Shown here in pieces: positions 18,007 through 26,674 of a DNA stretch of 64,000 bases. The notes below the pieces were generated by a model. That model was not told where the DNA came from, did not search any database, and saw nothing but the letters and a program-made list of their open reading frames with translations. The translations under genes and the position numbers were made by a program. The stretch lies in contig DASXKV010000035.1 of assembly GCA_036496605.1 (NCBI GenBank), forward strand, positions 147,855 to 211,854. Direction: 5' to 3'. This DNA comes from Gemmatimonadaceae bacterium. GTDB lineage: Bacteria; Gemmatimonadota; Gemmatimonadetes; Gemmatimonadales; Gemmatimonadaceae. Position 1 is the stretch's first letter, and the number at the start of each line of letters is the position of its first letter.

Positions 18007-18886
18007 CGAACAGCCGCCGTCGTTCCGCGAGCGATATGGCGCGCTCGCACAGCGGCTGTCCGGTCAGGGCGCCGAGAAGGAGCTGGACGCGCTCAAAACG
18101 GAGATCGGTGCGCTCTTCAAGCAAGTGGAGCAGGAGATCGGTGAGCTCAGCACCCTGCGCGACGACGTGAAACAATTGGTGGAGCGGTGGAAGACCATCC
18201 GCGCGCACCACGGCGGCAACGGGAATTCCGGCACGCACGCTGCTGTCCCGTCGAATGCGCCACAGTTTTCCGGCGAGCGTCCCGTGGTGCACGCGGATCA
18301 CCTTGGCGCGTCGACGTTCATCGAAAAAGGCTGGAGCAAGCTTTCACTTGGCGATCATGTCGGCGCGGAGGCCGCGCTGCGAAAGGCAATCGAGCTCTCG
18401 CCTAACGATCCGCAGTCCGAGGCGCTGCTCGGTTGGGCGCTCATGCTCCAGGAAAAGTACGACGACGCCCTGCTCACATTCCAGAAAGTGTTGATGCGTC
18501 AGCCACAGAACGCGCTCGCGCGAATCAACGTCGGCTACATTTGCCTCAAGAAGGGCATCTTCGGCGAAGCGATCGAGCATCTCTCGCGCGCCATCCGGCT
18601 CGATAACGACAAGAAGGCATCGCTCTACGCCCACTTTTATCTGGGATTGGTGTATCTCGAGCGCGACATGTTCGAGGACGCGCAGACGTTTTTCCGAAAA
18701 ACCATTGCGCTGGGGCCGGGTCTGATCGAGGCCCATTTCGAGCTGGGGCGTGCGCTCTGGTTCAACGGCCAGCGCGACGAGGCGATCGAGACATGGAAGG
18801 GCGGCTTCGCCGCGAACAAGTTCAATCAATGGGGAAAGCGTTGCGCGGATGTCCTGAAAACGGTGGAGCAGGGGGGAGAGCCCTAG
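17999..18886 (+). CDS. TPR protein closing the chemosensory operon
   Basis: 295 residues from ATG 17999. The N-terminal third is a charged helical, probably coiled-coil region (LKTEIGALFKQVEQEIGELSTLRDDVKQLVERWKTI). The rest has about four TPR units (AEAALRKAIELSPNDPQSEALLGWALMLQEKYDDALLTF...). No signal peptide is seen. It overlaps the last cheW by 8 bp. Its role is unknown beyond likely protein binding with the chemosensory components. Confidence 0.8.
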   Translation: MPNEQPPSFRERYGALAQRLSGQGAEKELDALKTEIGALFKQVEQEIGELSTLRDDVKQLVERWKTIRAHHGGNGNSGTHAAVPSNAPQFSGERPVVHADHLGASTFIEKGWSKLSLGDHVGAEAALRKAIELSPNDPQSEALLGWALMLQEKYDDALLTFQKVLMRQPQNALARINVGYICLKKGIFGEAIEHLSRAIRLDNDKKASLYAHFYLGLVYLERDMFEDAQTFFRKTIALGPGLIEAHFELGRALWFNGQRDEAIETWKGGFAANKFNQWGKRCADVLKTVEQGGEP

Positions 18887-19947
18887 CGCGTAAAGCGCTG
18901 AGCGGCGCGCGTAGAGCGTTGAGCGTTTCCGCTGTTGCCTTCCTCGCGCTTGCACCGCCGTCCCCGCTCGGCACGCAACCCCCTACTCTCAGCGCTCTGG
19001 CGTCTGGCCAGTACGCTCCGCTCCGTCTGGATCGCGGCCGCTTCACGGCAGTGTTCTATCCTGGCGACGACAAGCTCGCACGCGCGCTGCTCCAACGAGC
19101 GCTGGCCACGGACAGCTTTCCCGGACTTCCGCGTCCCTCGCAGCATGTTCTCATCGCCATCGCCCCCGACGAGCGTCGCTTTCGTGAGTGGGCAGGACCT
19201 GGCGCGCCCGAATGGGGAGCCGCGCTCGCCTTTCCGGAGATGCGGCGCATCGTGATGCAGGGACGCAGCGCCGGCTCCGACGCGGGAAATCCGCTCGAGG
19301 TGCTGCGACACGAGCTTGCCCATCTCGCGCTTCACGAGTACCTAGGTGACATCGCGCCACGCTGGTTCGACGAGGGATACGCCAGCTTCGCGGCGCGCGA
19401 GCTCAGTCGCAACGATGTTCTCGCGGCGAATGTCGCGCTGGCATTGCGAGGCATGCCGACCTTCGACGAGCTCGATGCGCAGTTCGGGGAAGGTGCGACG
19501 AGCGCTCAGGCCGCGTACGCGCTTGCCTATCGCGCGGTCGACGACATGGCGTCGATGGACCCGGAGCGTGGTCTCGCGCTGTTGTTCCAGAACTGGCGAC
19601 AAACGGGCTCGCTCGATCGTGCGCTGCGACAGTCGTTTGGCGTTACGCTCGCCTCGTTCGAGCACGACTGGCAGCAACGCACGCGGCGTCGATATGGCGG
19701 ACTTGCACTCTTCAGCGATATCACCGTCGCGACGATCCTTTGCCTGCTTTTGATCGGGCCATTGTACATCGCGCGCCGGCGGCGCGATCGACGCCGAATG
19801 GCAGCGCTCGTCGCCGCGGACGCGCTCGCCGAGGCGTCGGCGGCACGAGCTTCCGTGGAGTTCATGGATTCGTCCGTTGAGGAGCCAAGCGCCCCGGACG
19901 ATCGGACCGAAGCAGGCGGTCCGGATGACGCGCCGCACGGCAACTGA
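18829..19947 (+). CDS. Exported HExxH metallopeptidase-like (peptidase MA type) membrane protein
   Basis: About 372 residues. The zinc motif is HELAH at 161-165, followed by WFDEGYASF, whose Glu is a likely third ligand: the pattern of peptidase MA-like gluzincins. An N-terminal hydrophobic stretch (ALSVSAVAFLALAPPSPL) looks like a signal sequence, and a membrane helix lies near residue 300 (DITVATILCLLLIGPLYIA), followed by an Arg-rich cytosolic tail. The start is uncertain: ATG 18793, ATG 18829 or TTG 18919; the first two overlap the previous gene. Substrate unknown. Confidence 0.72.
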   Translation: MGKALRGCPENGGAGGRALARKALSGARRALSVSAVAFLALAPPSPLGTQPPTLSALASGQYAPLRLDRGRFTAVFYPGDDKLARALLQRALATDSFPGLPRPSQHVLIAIAPDERRFREWAGPGAPEWGAALAFPEMRRIVMQGRSAGSDAGNPLEVLRHELAHLALHEYLGDIAPRWFDEGYASFAARELSRNDVLAANVALALRGMPTFDELDAQFGEGATSAQAAYALAYRAVDDMASMDPERGLALLFQNWRQTGSLDRALRQSFGVTLASFEHDWQQRTRRRYGGLALFSDITVATILCLLLIGPLYIARRRRDRRRMAALVAADALAEASAARASVEFMDSSVEEPSAPDDRTEAGGPDDAPHGN

Positions 19948-20022
19948 GCCGCGAATCGCTCTTGAGGGCGCATTCATCGAACCTTAACGTTGAATTCACG
20001 TAACTTCGCTTCGTAACGTCGC

Positions 20023-20051
20023 TTGACAGCCATTTCCAGCCGACCTACACT
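20023..20051 (+). promoter_or_regulatory. Sigma70-type promoter giving a near-leaderless mRNA
   Basis: TTGACA (20023-20028), a 17-bp spacer and TACACT (20046-20051): a near-consensus housekeeping promoter. The expected transcription start, about 7 bp after the -10, falls at or just before the ATG at 20060, so the transcript of the small gene should be leaderless or nearly so. Confidence 0.75.
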
Positions 20052-20059
20052 ACGGCCCT

Positions 20060-20233
20060 ATGGCTAATAGCGAGACCAGTACGCGGACCCGCAGCGCGAT
20101 TTGGTGGGGTGCAGCAGCAATCACTCTGCTCGCCGGCTACGCGGACCTTGCGCGCGGCGGCGAGACAATCGCTCCGTTGCTTCTCGTCGCTGGTTATTGC
20201 GTGCTCGTTCCCCTCGCCATCCTCAAATCCTGA
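20060..20233 (+). CDS. Small two-segment membrane protein, 57 aa
   Basis: A short open frame with ATG 20060 and TGA 20231-20233. The product has a polar Ser/Thr/Arg N-terminus and two hydrophobic stretches (IWWGAAAITLLAGYADLA and ETIAPLLLVAGYCVLVPLAIL), so it is probably an inner-membrane protein of unknown function. Support comes from the near-perfect promoter immediately upstream. It shows no recognisable domain. Confidence 0.6.
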   Translation: MANSETSTRTRSAIWWGAAAITLLAGYADLARGGETIAPLLLVAGYCVLVPLAILKS

Positions 20234-20265
20234 TCTTGCGGAAGAAGAGCTGGGCGCCAGCCCAC

Positions 20266-20293
20266 TTGGACAAAGTCGAGCAACTGCTATAAA
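20266..20293 (+). promoter_or_regulatory. Promoter of the tRNA-Val gene
   Basis: TTGGAC (20266-20271), a 16-bp spacer and TATAAA (20288-20293). This would start transcription near 20300, about 37 nt before the tRNA. Confidence 0.6.
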
Positions 20294-20336
20294 CCGCGGC
20301 GCGCGCATTGTGAGCGTTTCGGGACGTGCGCTGAAC

Positions 20337-20410
20337 GGGCGAATAGCTCAGTTGGTTAGAGCACCCGCCTTACACGCGGGATGTCGGGGGTTCGAGTCCC
20401 TCTTCGCCCA
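20337..20410 (+). tRNA. tRNA-Val (anticodon UAC)
   Basis: 74 nt without encoded CCA. The acceptor stem GGGCGAA (20337-20343) pairs with TTCGCCC (20403-20409), with discriminator A. The D-arm AGCTCAGTTGGTTAGAGC, the anticodon stem CCCGC/GCGGG around the loop CTTACAC (anticodon TAC at 20371-20373) and the T-arm with GTTCGAGTCCC are all standard. It reads GUA/GUG-type valine codons. Confidence 0.97.
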
Positions 20411-20539
20411 TGCCGTGCGATTGCTCAACGAGTACATAGAGCGCGGTTATGCAGTCGGGCAGTTTGAGCGTGCATAAGGGATCATTTCTGGTCGATCGCG
20501 GGTAATTCTCGTCAACGTTTGGGAGGAGCTCCAACAGTG

Positions 20540-22288
20540 ATGGCATCTCGACGCCGTGTGCTCACAGCGGCCGGCGCAATCGCGATTACCGCGGTAAGCG
20601 CACCGCGGATCGTCCGGGCGCAAGCTCGCGGCCAACAGCCCGGCGCCGACACACCGCGCATTCTGATCGCCACCTGCCACACGCCCACCGCTGCGAACAG
20701 CACCCTCGGTGTTGATATCGCGGAAGCGTTGCGGGGCCGTGTGCAGCAGGAGAATTCGGTCCGTACGTTGTACGTCTTGTCGCGAAACGACATCAATAAT
20801 TATCTGACGTCGTCCGGCTACAAGGCCGATTCCGCGCTCAGCGTCTCCGATCTCAAGGAGCTGGCGAAACTGATGCGGGCGGACGAGATCCTCGACTGCA
20901 CCGGCGCGAAGGCACCTAACGGCGTTCGCGTCGATTCGCGTCTGCTGCTCGCGCGCGATGTATCGCTTGCCCAGCCGCTCGCCGCCGTTGACGGCCGCGA
21001 CGCCGGCGACGTCGCCAAGAAGATCGAGCGTGAGCTCACCGATGCGCGAAAGGCATTACCCGAGTATCACAAGTGCGAAAGCGCCTTGCGCGATCAGAAG
21101 TGGGCGGAGGCAGCGGCGGCTGCTCGCGCGGGACTCGCCAAGGATGCCAATAGCACGCTCTCGCGTCTGTGCCTGATGTCGGCCTATCAGTACGGCAAGA
21201 GCGGCCCGGACTCGGTGCTCCGCGTCGCGGAAGACATCATGCGCGTCGATTCGACCAATACGCTCGCGATGCGCAATGCGGTGGACGCGTACATGGCCAA
21301 AGCAACGCCGGCCGATTCCGCGAAGGCGGTGCAGATCATGGTTCGTCTCGGGCGGCTCGATCCGACCGTGCGCCAGGCGCTCCTCGGAATGCTCGGCGCC
21401 ATGAACAAGCCAGACCTCGCGCTCCCTATGGTGAGCGAGATGTTGCAGGACAATCCGGGCGATCCGCAGTTGCTCCGGATGCGCTTCCTGCTCCTCGCCA
21501 GCGCCAAGGATTACAAGAAGGCGCTCGCGGCAGGCGAGGATTGGATGAAGGCCGACACCGCCGCGGCGAACGCGGATCTATACACGCGTCTCATAGCGAT
21601 CGCGTCGGCCGACAGCCAGCCCCAATTGGCGTCGCAATACGCCGCGCGCGCCGTGCAGAAGTTTGGTACGAACGCCGACTTGTACATGCTCTACGCGCAA
21701 ACGCTGCGGAAATCCGGTCAGCTTCAGCAGTCACTCGACGCCGCGAAGCGCGCCGTCGAACTGAACCCGAAGGTCGAGAACGGCGTCCAGTTCGTCATCG
21801 TCACCTTTGGAGATCTGAAGCAGCCCGACAGTGCGATGGCGTTCGCTCGACGAGCCGTTGCAAACGGTGCAGACAAAGCCGCCGTCAGTCAGTCGCTGTT
21901 GCCGATCGTCGGTGTCGCGCTCAAGGCGGCGCAGGATACGGTCGGGAAGGACGACGCGGCCAAACGCGCTGCCTGGCTGAACGTGTACCAGATCTCGAGC
22001 ACCATCGACAGCATCGCCCCGTCGCCGCAGCTCAAGCTGTACTCGGGCATTGCGTCATTCCAGGTTGGGCTCAACGCGCTGCAAGGCCTCAACAAATCCC
22101 GCAGCTGCGCGGATGCTCAGCTTGCGGACGACATGTGGTCTGCTTCGCAAATCGCGCTGCCGCAGGGCGCCGCGGCCGACAAGAACACCGCGGCGACGCT
22201 GATGGGCGCGATTCAACAGTACTATCCCAACATCGCGCCGGCGAAGAAGGCATTGTGCAAGTCGACGTCACGATCTGGTAAGGCCTAG
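20540..22288 (+). CDS. Exported TPR-repeat protein
   Basis: 582 residues from ATG 20540, chosen over TTG 20519 because GGGAGGAG lies about 11 bp upstream of the ATG. The N-terminus ASRRRVLTAAGAIAITAVSAPRIVRAQA is a cleavable signal with a twin-arginine-like SRRRVL motif, ending near AQA, so the protein should be periplasmic, possibly via Tat. After an N-terminal globular domain (PRILIATCHTP... SDLKELAKLMRADEILDC) come degenerate TPR units to the end. Function unknown. A strong terminator follows. Confidence 0.78.
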   Translation: MASRRRVLTAAGAIAITAVSAPRIVRAQARGQQPGADTPRILIATCHTPTAANSTLGVDIAEALRGRVQQENSVRTLYVLSRNDINNYLTSSGYKADSALSVSDLKELAKLMRADEILDCTGAKAPNGVRVDSRLLLARDVSLAQPLAAVDGRDAGDVAKKIERELTDARKALPEYHKCESALRDQKWAEAAAAARAGLAKDANSTLSRLCLMSAYQYGKSGPDSVLRVAEDIMRVDSTNTLAMRNAVDAYMAKATPADSAKAVQIMVRLGRLDPTVRQALLGMLGAMNKPDLALPMVSEMLQDNPGDPQLLRMRFLLLASAKDYKKALAAGEDWMKADTAAANADLYTRLIAIASADSQPQLASQYAARAVQKFGTNADLYMLYAQTLRKSGQLQQSLDAAKRAVELNPKVENGVQFVIVTFGDLKQPDSAMAFARRAVANGADKAAVSQSLLPIVGVALKAAQDTVGKDDAAKRAAWLNVYQISSTIDSIAPSPQLKLYSGIASFQVGLNALQGLNKSRSCADAQLADDMWSASQIALPQGAAADKNTAATLMGAIQQYYPNIAPAKKALCKSTSRSGKA

Positions 22289-22298
22289 CTCGTTAGGC
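22283..22298. other. Inverted pair of the GCCTAACG octamer before a terminator
   Basis: GCCTAGC (22283-22289) and GTTAGGC (22292-22298) face each other and can pair in RNA with one G-U wobble. The left copy contains the TAG stop of the exported TPR gene. It lies 10 bp upstream of the terminator stem, reminiscent of paired uptake sequences near terminators in Haemophilus. Confidence 0.5.
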
Positions 22299-22307
22299 TC
22301 CAGAAGA

Positions 22308-22342
22308 AACGCCCGCGAACCTTGTTCGCGGGCGTTTTCTTT
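22308..22342 (+). terminator. Intrinsic terminator, possibly bidirectional
   Basis: A perfect 12-bp stem AACGCCCGCGAA/TTCGCGGGCGTT with a 5-nt loop, followed by TTTTCTTT. It sits between the exported TPR gene (+) and the convergent lipid kinase gene (-) and could serve both. Confidence 0.92.
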
Positions 22343-22358
22343 GCCAACCGGCATTCGT

Positions 22359-23255
22359 CTACGGCCCAGGCAGATGATCGACGTACACCCACAGATCCTT
22401 CACGCGAGCAACGTAGTCCAGTCGGGTCGCATCCATGCTCTCGCCGTCGACGTTCACGCTGAGTGGGCGGTCGGATTCGATCACCACCGACGGTAGTTGT
22501 GCGTAATGCACTCCCGGTTCACCGAGATGCTCACCGCGCTTGATCTTCAGGAGGAGCCGCGCGAAGTCGGCGCGCCCCATCGACTCGACCACGCAGACGT
22601 CGAGGAGCCCATCGGTAACGGACGCGTTAGGCGTCACCAGAGTGCCGCCGCCCGATGCGCGCGTCAGCCCAACGGCGAACATCACGAACTCGCCGTCGAA
22701 TGAGAAGTCGCCGCCGCGAAAGCTCGCGCGGTAGGCTTCGAACTCGGCGAACTTGCGGACGCCCGTGATCGCGTATGCTAAGGGACCGAGGCTCTCCTTC
22801 GCCTCCGACGGCGTCTCCGCGGTTGCCTCGGCCCCAACCCCGCCCGTAGAGACGTTCAGGAATCGACGTCCATTCAGCGACGCGGTGTCGATACGCGCTG
22901 GCTTGCGATGTAGGATAAGATCCATCGCGTGGTCGGCGTCGGCGGGGATCCCTGCCTGCGTCGCGAAATCGTTGGCTGTGCCCATGGGGATGATGCCGAC
23001 TGGCGTATCGAAACCGTCGAGACCATTGATCACCTCGTTCACCGTCCCGTCGCCACCCACCGCGATGACGGCGTCCGCCCCGGCGCGTGCAGCGGCAGCG
23101 GTCATCGCCGTCGCGTCACCTGCTTCGAGTGTGACGTGAGCCTCGACCACGTGCCCTTTCGCCCGCACCCAATCGATGAGATGACGCACGTCCTCTCGCT
23201 CGGCGCGCGCGCCGTGAATGATCATCGCGAAATGGCGGTGTCGGTTCGTCATCAT
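22359..23255 (-). CDS. Diacylglycerol kinase-family lipid kinase (YegS/DgkB type)
   Basis: About 298 residues. The catalytic-domain signatures GGDGTVNEVINGL and GTANDFA are intact, followed by LNVSTGGVGAEA and the C-terminal beta-rich domain. The family phosphorylates diacylglycerol or related lipids with ATP at the inner membrane. I start it at the paired ATGs (23255 or 23252; MMTNRHRHFAMIIHGARAE). A longer frame to 23330 exists but would overlap rsmH and adds an unlikely Arg/Pro-rich leader. It is transcribed divergently from the dcw cluster, where mraZ would normally sit. Confidence 0.88.
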   Translation of the reverse strand: MMTNRHRHFAMIIHGARAEREDVRHLIDWVRAKGHVVEAHVTLEAGDATAMTAAAARAGADAVIAVGGDGTVNEVINGLDGFDTPVGIIPMGTANDFATQAGIPADADHAMDLILHRKPARIDTASLNGRRFLNVSTGGVGAEATAETPSEAKESLGPLAYAITGVRKFAEFEAYRASFRGGDFSFDGEFVMFAVGLTRASGGGTLVTPNASVTDGLLDVCVVESMGRADFARLLLKIKRGEHLGEPGVHYAQLPSVVIESDRPLSVNVDGESMDATRLDYVARVKDLWVYVDHLPGP

Positions 23256-23346
23256 CGAGAGTCGAGCTCGGCGGCCGGATCGTGGCCTGACGGTAGAACG
23301 TGGCAAATTGCCCAGGGGTTGGCGCGACATGGACGTGGCGGTTAGA

Positions 23347-24321
23347 ATGTCCGCCCCGTCTCCCGGCGTCGACGGTTCAAACTGGGATAGCGCATATCAC
23401 GCGCCTGTGCTCGCCAGGGAGGTCGTCGATCTTCTAGGCGCGAGCCATTCGGTTCTGGATGGCACGCTGGGCGGTGGGGGACATGCACTGGCGCTTCTCG
23501 AGGCGGGCGTGGAGCATCTCACTGGCGTCGATCGCGATCCCGACGCCCTCGAATCGGTCAAAAATCGGCTCGCCCCTTTCGCCTCGAATGGTCGCTTCGA
23601 GGCACACATCGGCAATTACGCGGAGATCGGTCAGATCGGTGAGCTCGCTGGCGTGCGGTTCGACGGCGTCTTGCTCGATCTCGGAATCTCCTCTCATCAG
23701 ATCGATGATCCGAGTCGAGGCTTCACCTTCCGCGAAGACGCGCCCCTCGACATGCGCATGGACCGCGGCGAGAACGAGGACACTCCGACGGCTGCAGACG
23801 TTCTCAACTCGTTCGACGAGCACGCGCTCGCTTCGATCTTCCGCGAATATGGGGACGAGCATCGCGCGCATCGGCTCGCGCGGGAGGTTGTGCGTCGCCG
23901 GACGAACCGCGAATTCGCCGTGAGCGACGATCTTGTCGGGGCAATTCGCGGGGCGCTTGGTGCGCGCACCGGACCAGCCGACTTCGCGCGACTCTTTCAA
24001 GCGCTGCGAATCGCCGTGAACGATGAGCTCACCGGGCTCGAGCGGGCGCTGCCTGTCTTGCGCGATCGCCTCTTGCCCGGCGGCGTGATGGCCGTCATCG
24101 CGTATCACTCGGGCGAGGACCGTCTTGTGAAGCACGCCTTTCGCGAGTGGAGCAGCGATTGCGTCTGTCCGCCGAAGCATCCGATCTGCACCTGCCGCGG
24201 GCGTGCGCTCGGCGAACTCATTGGGCGCAAGGCGACCACGCCCGCTCCGGACGAGCTCGCGCGCAACGCGCGGTCGCGCAGTGCGCGGTTGCGGGCGTTT
24301 CGTCGGAGCGCGGACGCGTGA
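23347..24321 (+). CDS. rsmH: RsmH 16S rRNA m4C1402 methyltransferase
   Basis: SAM-dependent N4-methylation of C1402 in 16S rRNA; formerly MraW, the usual first enzyme gene of the dcw cluster. About 324 residues: YHAPVLAREVVDLL, LDGTLGGGGHALALLE (SAM loop), VDRDPDAL, FDGVLLDLGISSHQID, LFQALRIAVNDEL and AYHSGEDRLVKHAF are all characteristic. ATG 23347 is preferred; ATG 23329 is in frame and possible. The end overlaps ftsL by 4 bp (GTGA). Confidence 0.96.
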   Translation: MSAPSPGVDGSNWDSAYHAPVLAREVVDLLGASHSVLDGTLGGGGHALALLEAGVEHLTGVDRDPDALESVKNRLAPFASNGRFEAHIGNYAEIGQIGELAGVRFDGVLLDLGISSHQIDDPSRGFTFREDAPLDMRMDRGENEDTPTAADVLNSFDEHALASIFREYGDEHRAHRLAREVVRRRTNREFAVSDDLVGAIRGALGARTGPADFARLFQALRIAVNDELTGLERALPVLRDRLLPGGVMAVIAYHSGEDRLVKHAFREWSSDCVCPPKHPICTCRGRALGELIGRKATTPAPDELARNARSRSARLRAFRRSADA

Positions 24322-24629
24322 CTCGTGGGCGGCTCTCGCGCCGAGCTACGGTTGCGCTCGTGTTGTTTGGTTTCGTCCTCGTGGCGACAGGCGTCATTGC
24401 ACGGAGAACGTACGGAATCGATCAGGCGCGCGCGCTGCGTGAGCTCGATCGGCGGCGTCAGGCGCTCGAGGCCGAGCGCGTGAAGCTCGACGGAGAGATT
24501 CGCGACGCCTCCAGCCGAGCGAAACTAGCGCCGATAGCCGAGCAGCGACTCAACATGCACGTGCCTTCCCCAGAGCAAGTCATCATGCTGCCGGTGCCGT
24601 CGGCTGCGACTCATAAGCCGCGCCCATGA
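24318..24629 (+). CDS. ftsL: FtsL-like division protein
   Basis: 103 residues from a GTG start that overlaps the rsmH stop. A short basic N-terminus, one membrane helix (ATVALVLFGFVLVATGVIA), then a coiled coil (ALRELDRRRQALEAERVKLDGEI) ending in a short tail: the FtsL topology. Sequence conservation in FtsL is low, so the call rests on topology and position between rsmH and ftsI. In other bacteria FtsL joins FtsQ and FtsB at the divisome. Confidence 0.8.
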   Translation: MTRGRLSRRATVALVLFGFVLVATGVIARRTYGIDQARALRELDRRRQALEAERVKLDGEIRDASSRAKLAPIAEQRLNMHVPSPEQVIMLPVPSAATHKPRP

Positions 24630-26671
24630 TTCGCTCGCGTCGCATCAAGATCGTCCACGCGCTGTTGGCGCTGTTCGCGCTCGCTGTCATCGGACAGGCT
24701 GCGCATGTGCAGCTGCTTCAGCGCAACACGTGGCGAGCGCGGGCCGCGCGACAACAGCTCGCGCCCCGCGAGATGCCTGCTCCTCGTGGCGAGATTCTCG
24801 ACGCTGCTGGTCTCGTGCTCGCGCAGAGCCGGGAGATGGTTCAACTCGAGGTCGCGCCGCGCGAGGTGCGCGCGCAAGATCGGGTTGAGCTCCACCGTGC
24901 GCTGGCGAGAGTGCAGGTGAAGCCGGAGTGGATCCGTCGAGCGCTCGATCCAAAGAGAGCATGGGTTACGTTGCCGGGCCGCTATCTCGCGACGGACGTC
25001 GCGTGGGCAACGCGGATTCGCGGTGTACGCGCGACCGCGGCGAGCGTACGAGCGTACGCGATGTCGGAGGGCACGCGTCGGCTCGTGGGTCACGTCGATG
25101 CACAGAACAGCGCGGTCGATGGAATCGAGCTTGCGCTCGATACCATTCTCCGCGGCACCGCCGGCACGGCGACGCTCGTCCGAGACGTGCGGGGACGGAG
25201 CTTCGAGTCGCCTAACGAGCCACAGGTCGCGCCGCGTCCGGGCAACACCGTCGTGCTCACGCTCAATCACGAGCTACAGGAGATCGCGGAACGCGCCCTG
25301 GCCGACGCGGTCGAGAAAATGGGCGCGGACGGAGGAGACATCGTCGTCCTCGATCCGCAGGAAGGGGACATCCTCGCGATGGCGAGTCGCCGGCAGGATC
25401 AGCGGTCCACCGCCGCAACCGCGCTCACCGAGCCATTCGAGCCTGGCTCGACGCTCAAGCCGTTCATCGCCGCCGGGCTGCTCGCGCGTGGCCGCGCACG
25501 CGAGACCGATGTGATCAACACCGGCGACGGCACGCTCCAGCTCGAGGGACGCGTCATCCACGATGATCATCTCGTGGGTCGGGCGTCGCTGGCGACCGTG
25601 CTGCAATGGTCGAGCAACATCGGGATCGTGAAATTCGCCCAGCGTCTAACGCGGCGCGAGGAGTTCGAGACGCTGCGCGATTTTGGCTTCGGCACGGCGA
25701 CCGGCGTGCCCTATCCGTCGGAGGCCAGCGGCGTGCTGCGCGAGCCGTCAAAGTGGTCACCGCAATCGCCGGCTTCGCTGGCGATGGGTTACGAGATTTC
25801 GGTAACGCCGTTGCAACTCGCCGTCGCGTATGCGGCGTTCGCGAATGGCGGTGAGCTCGTCGAGCCTGCGCTCGTCAAAGAGATTCGGGCGCCAGACGGC
25901 TCGGTGTTGTACCGCCATCAGAAGCGCGTTGTGCGGCGCGTGCTCACGCCCGACGTCGCGACTCGTATTCGTAAGATATTGCTCAACGTCGTCGAGAATG
26001 GAACGGCGCTGCAGGCGGACCTGAGCAGCTTTCTCCTCGCCGGGAAGACCGGCACGCCGCGTCGGACAGTGAACGGACGGTATGCGGCGCAGCAGTACAA
26101 TCCGAACTTTGCCGGCCTCTTCCCGGGCGACGCGCCGCAATTCGTGATCGTCGTGAAGCTCACGAATCCGCGCGACCAGAAAGGAAGCTTCTACAGCGCG
26201 GCGACAGCAGCGCCGCTGACGAAGACTGTCCTCCAGGCTGCGCTCGCGGCGCGCGACGCGGCGCTCGACCGCGACAAGCTGGCATCGAGTGCCGGCGCCG
26301 CCGCCGTTTCGACGCGCCCGGACACGAGGGCCGACGCGGCGCCGCCAGTGCAACTGGCGGTCGCGGGCGACACCACAACGCGCGAGGCCGGTGGCATCTA
26401 TCGCGCCCGCCAGCGAGCCCGCGAAGAGGCAAGTACCGGCGACGTAGCATTCATTGTGTCACTGCCGCAGCGACACAGCGCGTCGCGGCCTCCGCAGGCC
26501 GCGCGGCTGATACCGGATATCCGCGGCATGCCCCTGCGCGACGCCGTGCTCTCGCTCCACAACGCCGGCTTCCACGTCCGGGTCGTGAGCGGAACCGATG
26601 GCGCAACCGATCCGGCGGCTGGGAGCGTGGCGCCAGCCGGCGCGGTCGTCCGACTCTTTCACGACTTCTAA
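24626..26671 (+). CDS. ftsI: FtsI/PBP3-type septal transpeptidase with PASTA domain
   Basis: 681 residues. An N-terminal membrane anchor (HALLALFALAVIGQAAHVQLL), a PBP dimerisation domain (PAPRGEILDAAG) and a transpeptidase domain with S275-x-x-K278 in EPGSTLKPF, SSN in LQWSSNIGI, and KTGT in LLAGKTGTPRR. The C-terminus ends in one PASTA domain (LIPDIRGMPLRDAVLSLHNAGF), an extracytoplasmic module more usual in Gram-positive PBPs and some Spo/FtsI proteins. It cross-links septal peptidoglycan together with FtsW. It overlaps ftsL by 4 bp. Confidence 0.95.
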   Translation: MIRSRRIKIVHALLALFALAVIGQAAHVQLLQRNTWRARAARQQLAPREMPAPRGEILDAAGLVLAQSREMVQLEVAPREVRAQDRVELHRALARVQVKPEWIRRALDPKRAWVTLPGRYLATDVAWATRIRGVRATAASVRAYAMSEGTRRLVGHVDAQNSAVDGIELALDTILRGTAGTATLVRDVRGRSFESPNEPQVAPRPGNTVVLTLNHELQEIAERALADAVEKMGADGGDIVVLDPQEGDILAMASRRQDQRSTAATALTEPFEPGSTLKPFIAAGLLARGRARETDVINTGDGTLQLEGRVIHDDHLVGRASLATVLQWSSNIGIVKFAQRLTRREEFETLRDFGFGTATGVPYPSEASGVLREPSKWSPQSPASLAMGYEISVTPLQLAVAYAAFANGGELVEPALVKEIRAPDGSVLYRHQKRVVRRVLTPDVATRIRKILLNVVENGTALQADLSSFLLAGKTGTPRRTVNGRYAAQQYNPNFAGLFPGDAPQFVIVVKLTNPRDQKGSFYSAATAAPLTKTVLQAALAARDAALDRDKLASSAGAAAVSTRPDTRADAAPPVQLAVAGDTTTREAGGIYRARQRAREEASTGDVAFIVSLPQRHSASRPPQAARLIPDIRGMPLRDAVLSLHNAGFHVRVVSGTDGATDPAAGSVAPAGAVVRLFHDF

Positions 26672-26674
26672 ACG

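Noticed and set aside
18793..18828. Earlier ATG for the HExxH membrane peptidase.
   Set aside because: It would overlap the TPR gene by 94 bp and place a long charged stretch before the signal segment; kept only as an alternative.
20411..20539. A promoter for the exported TPR gene (TTGCTC... GTTATG).
   Set aside because: Both boxes are poor matches, so I do not list it as a feature, although a promoter is likely somewhere in this gap.
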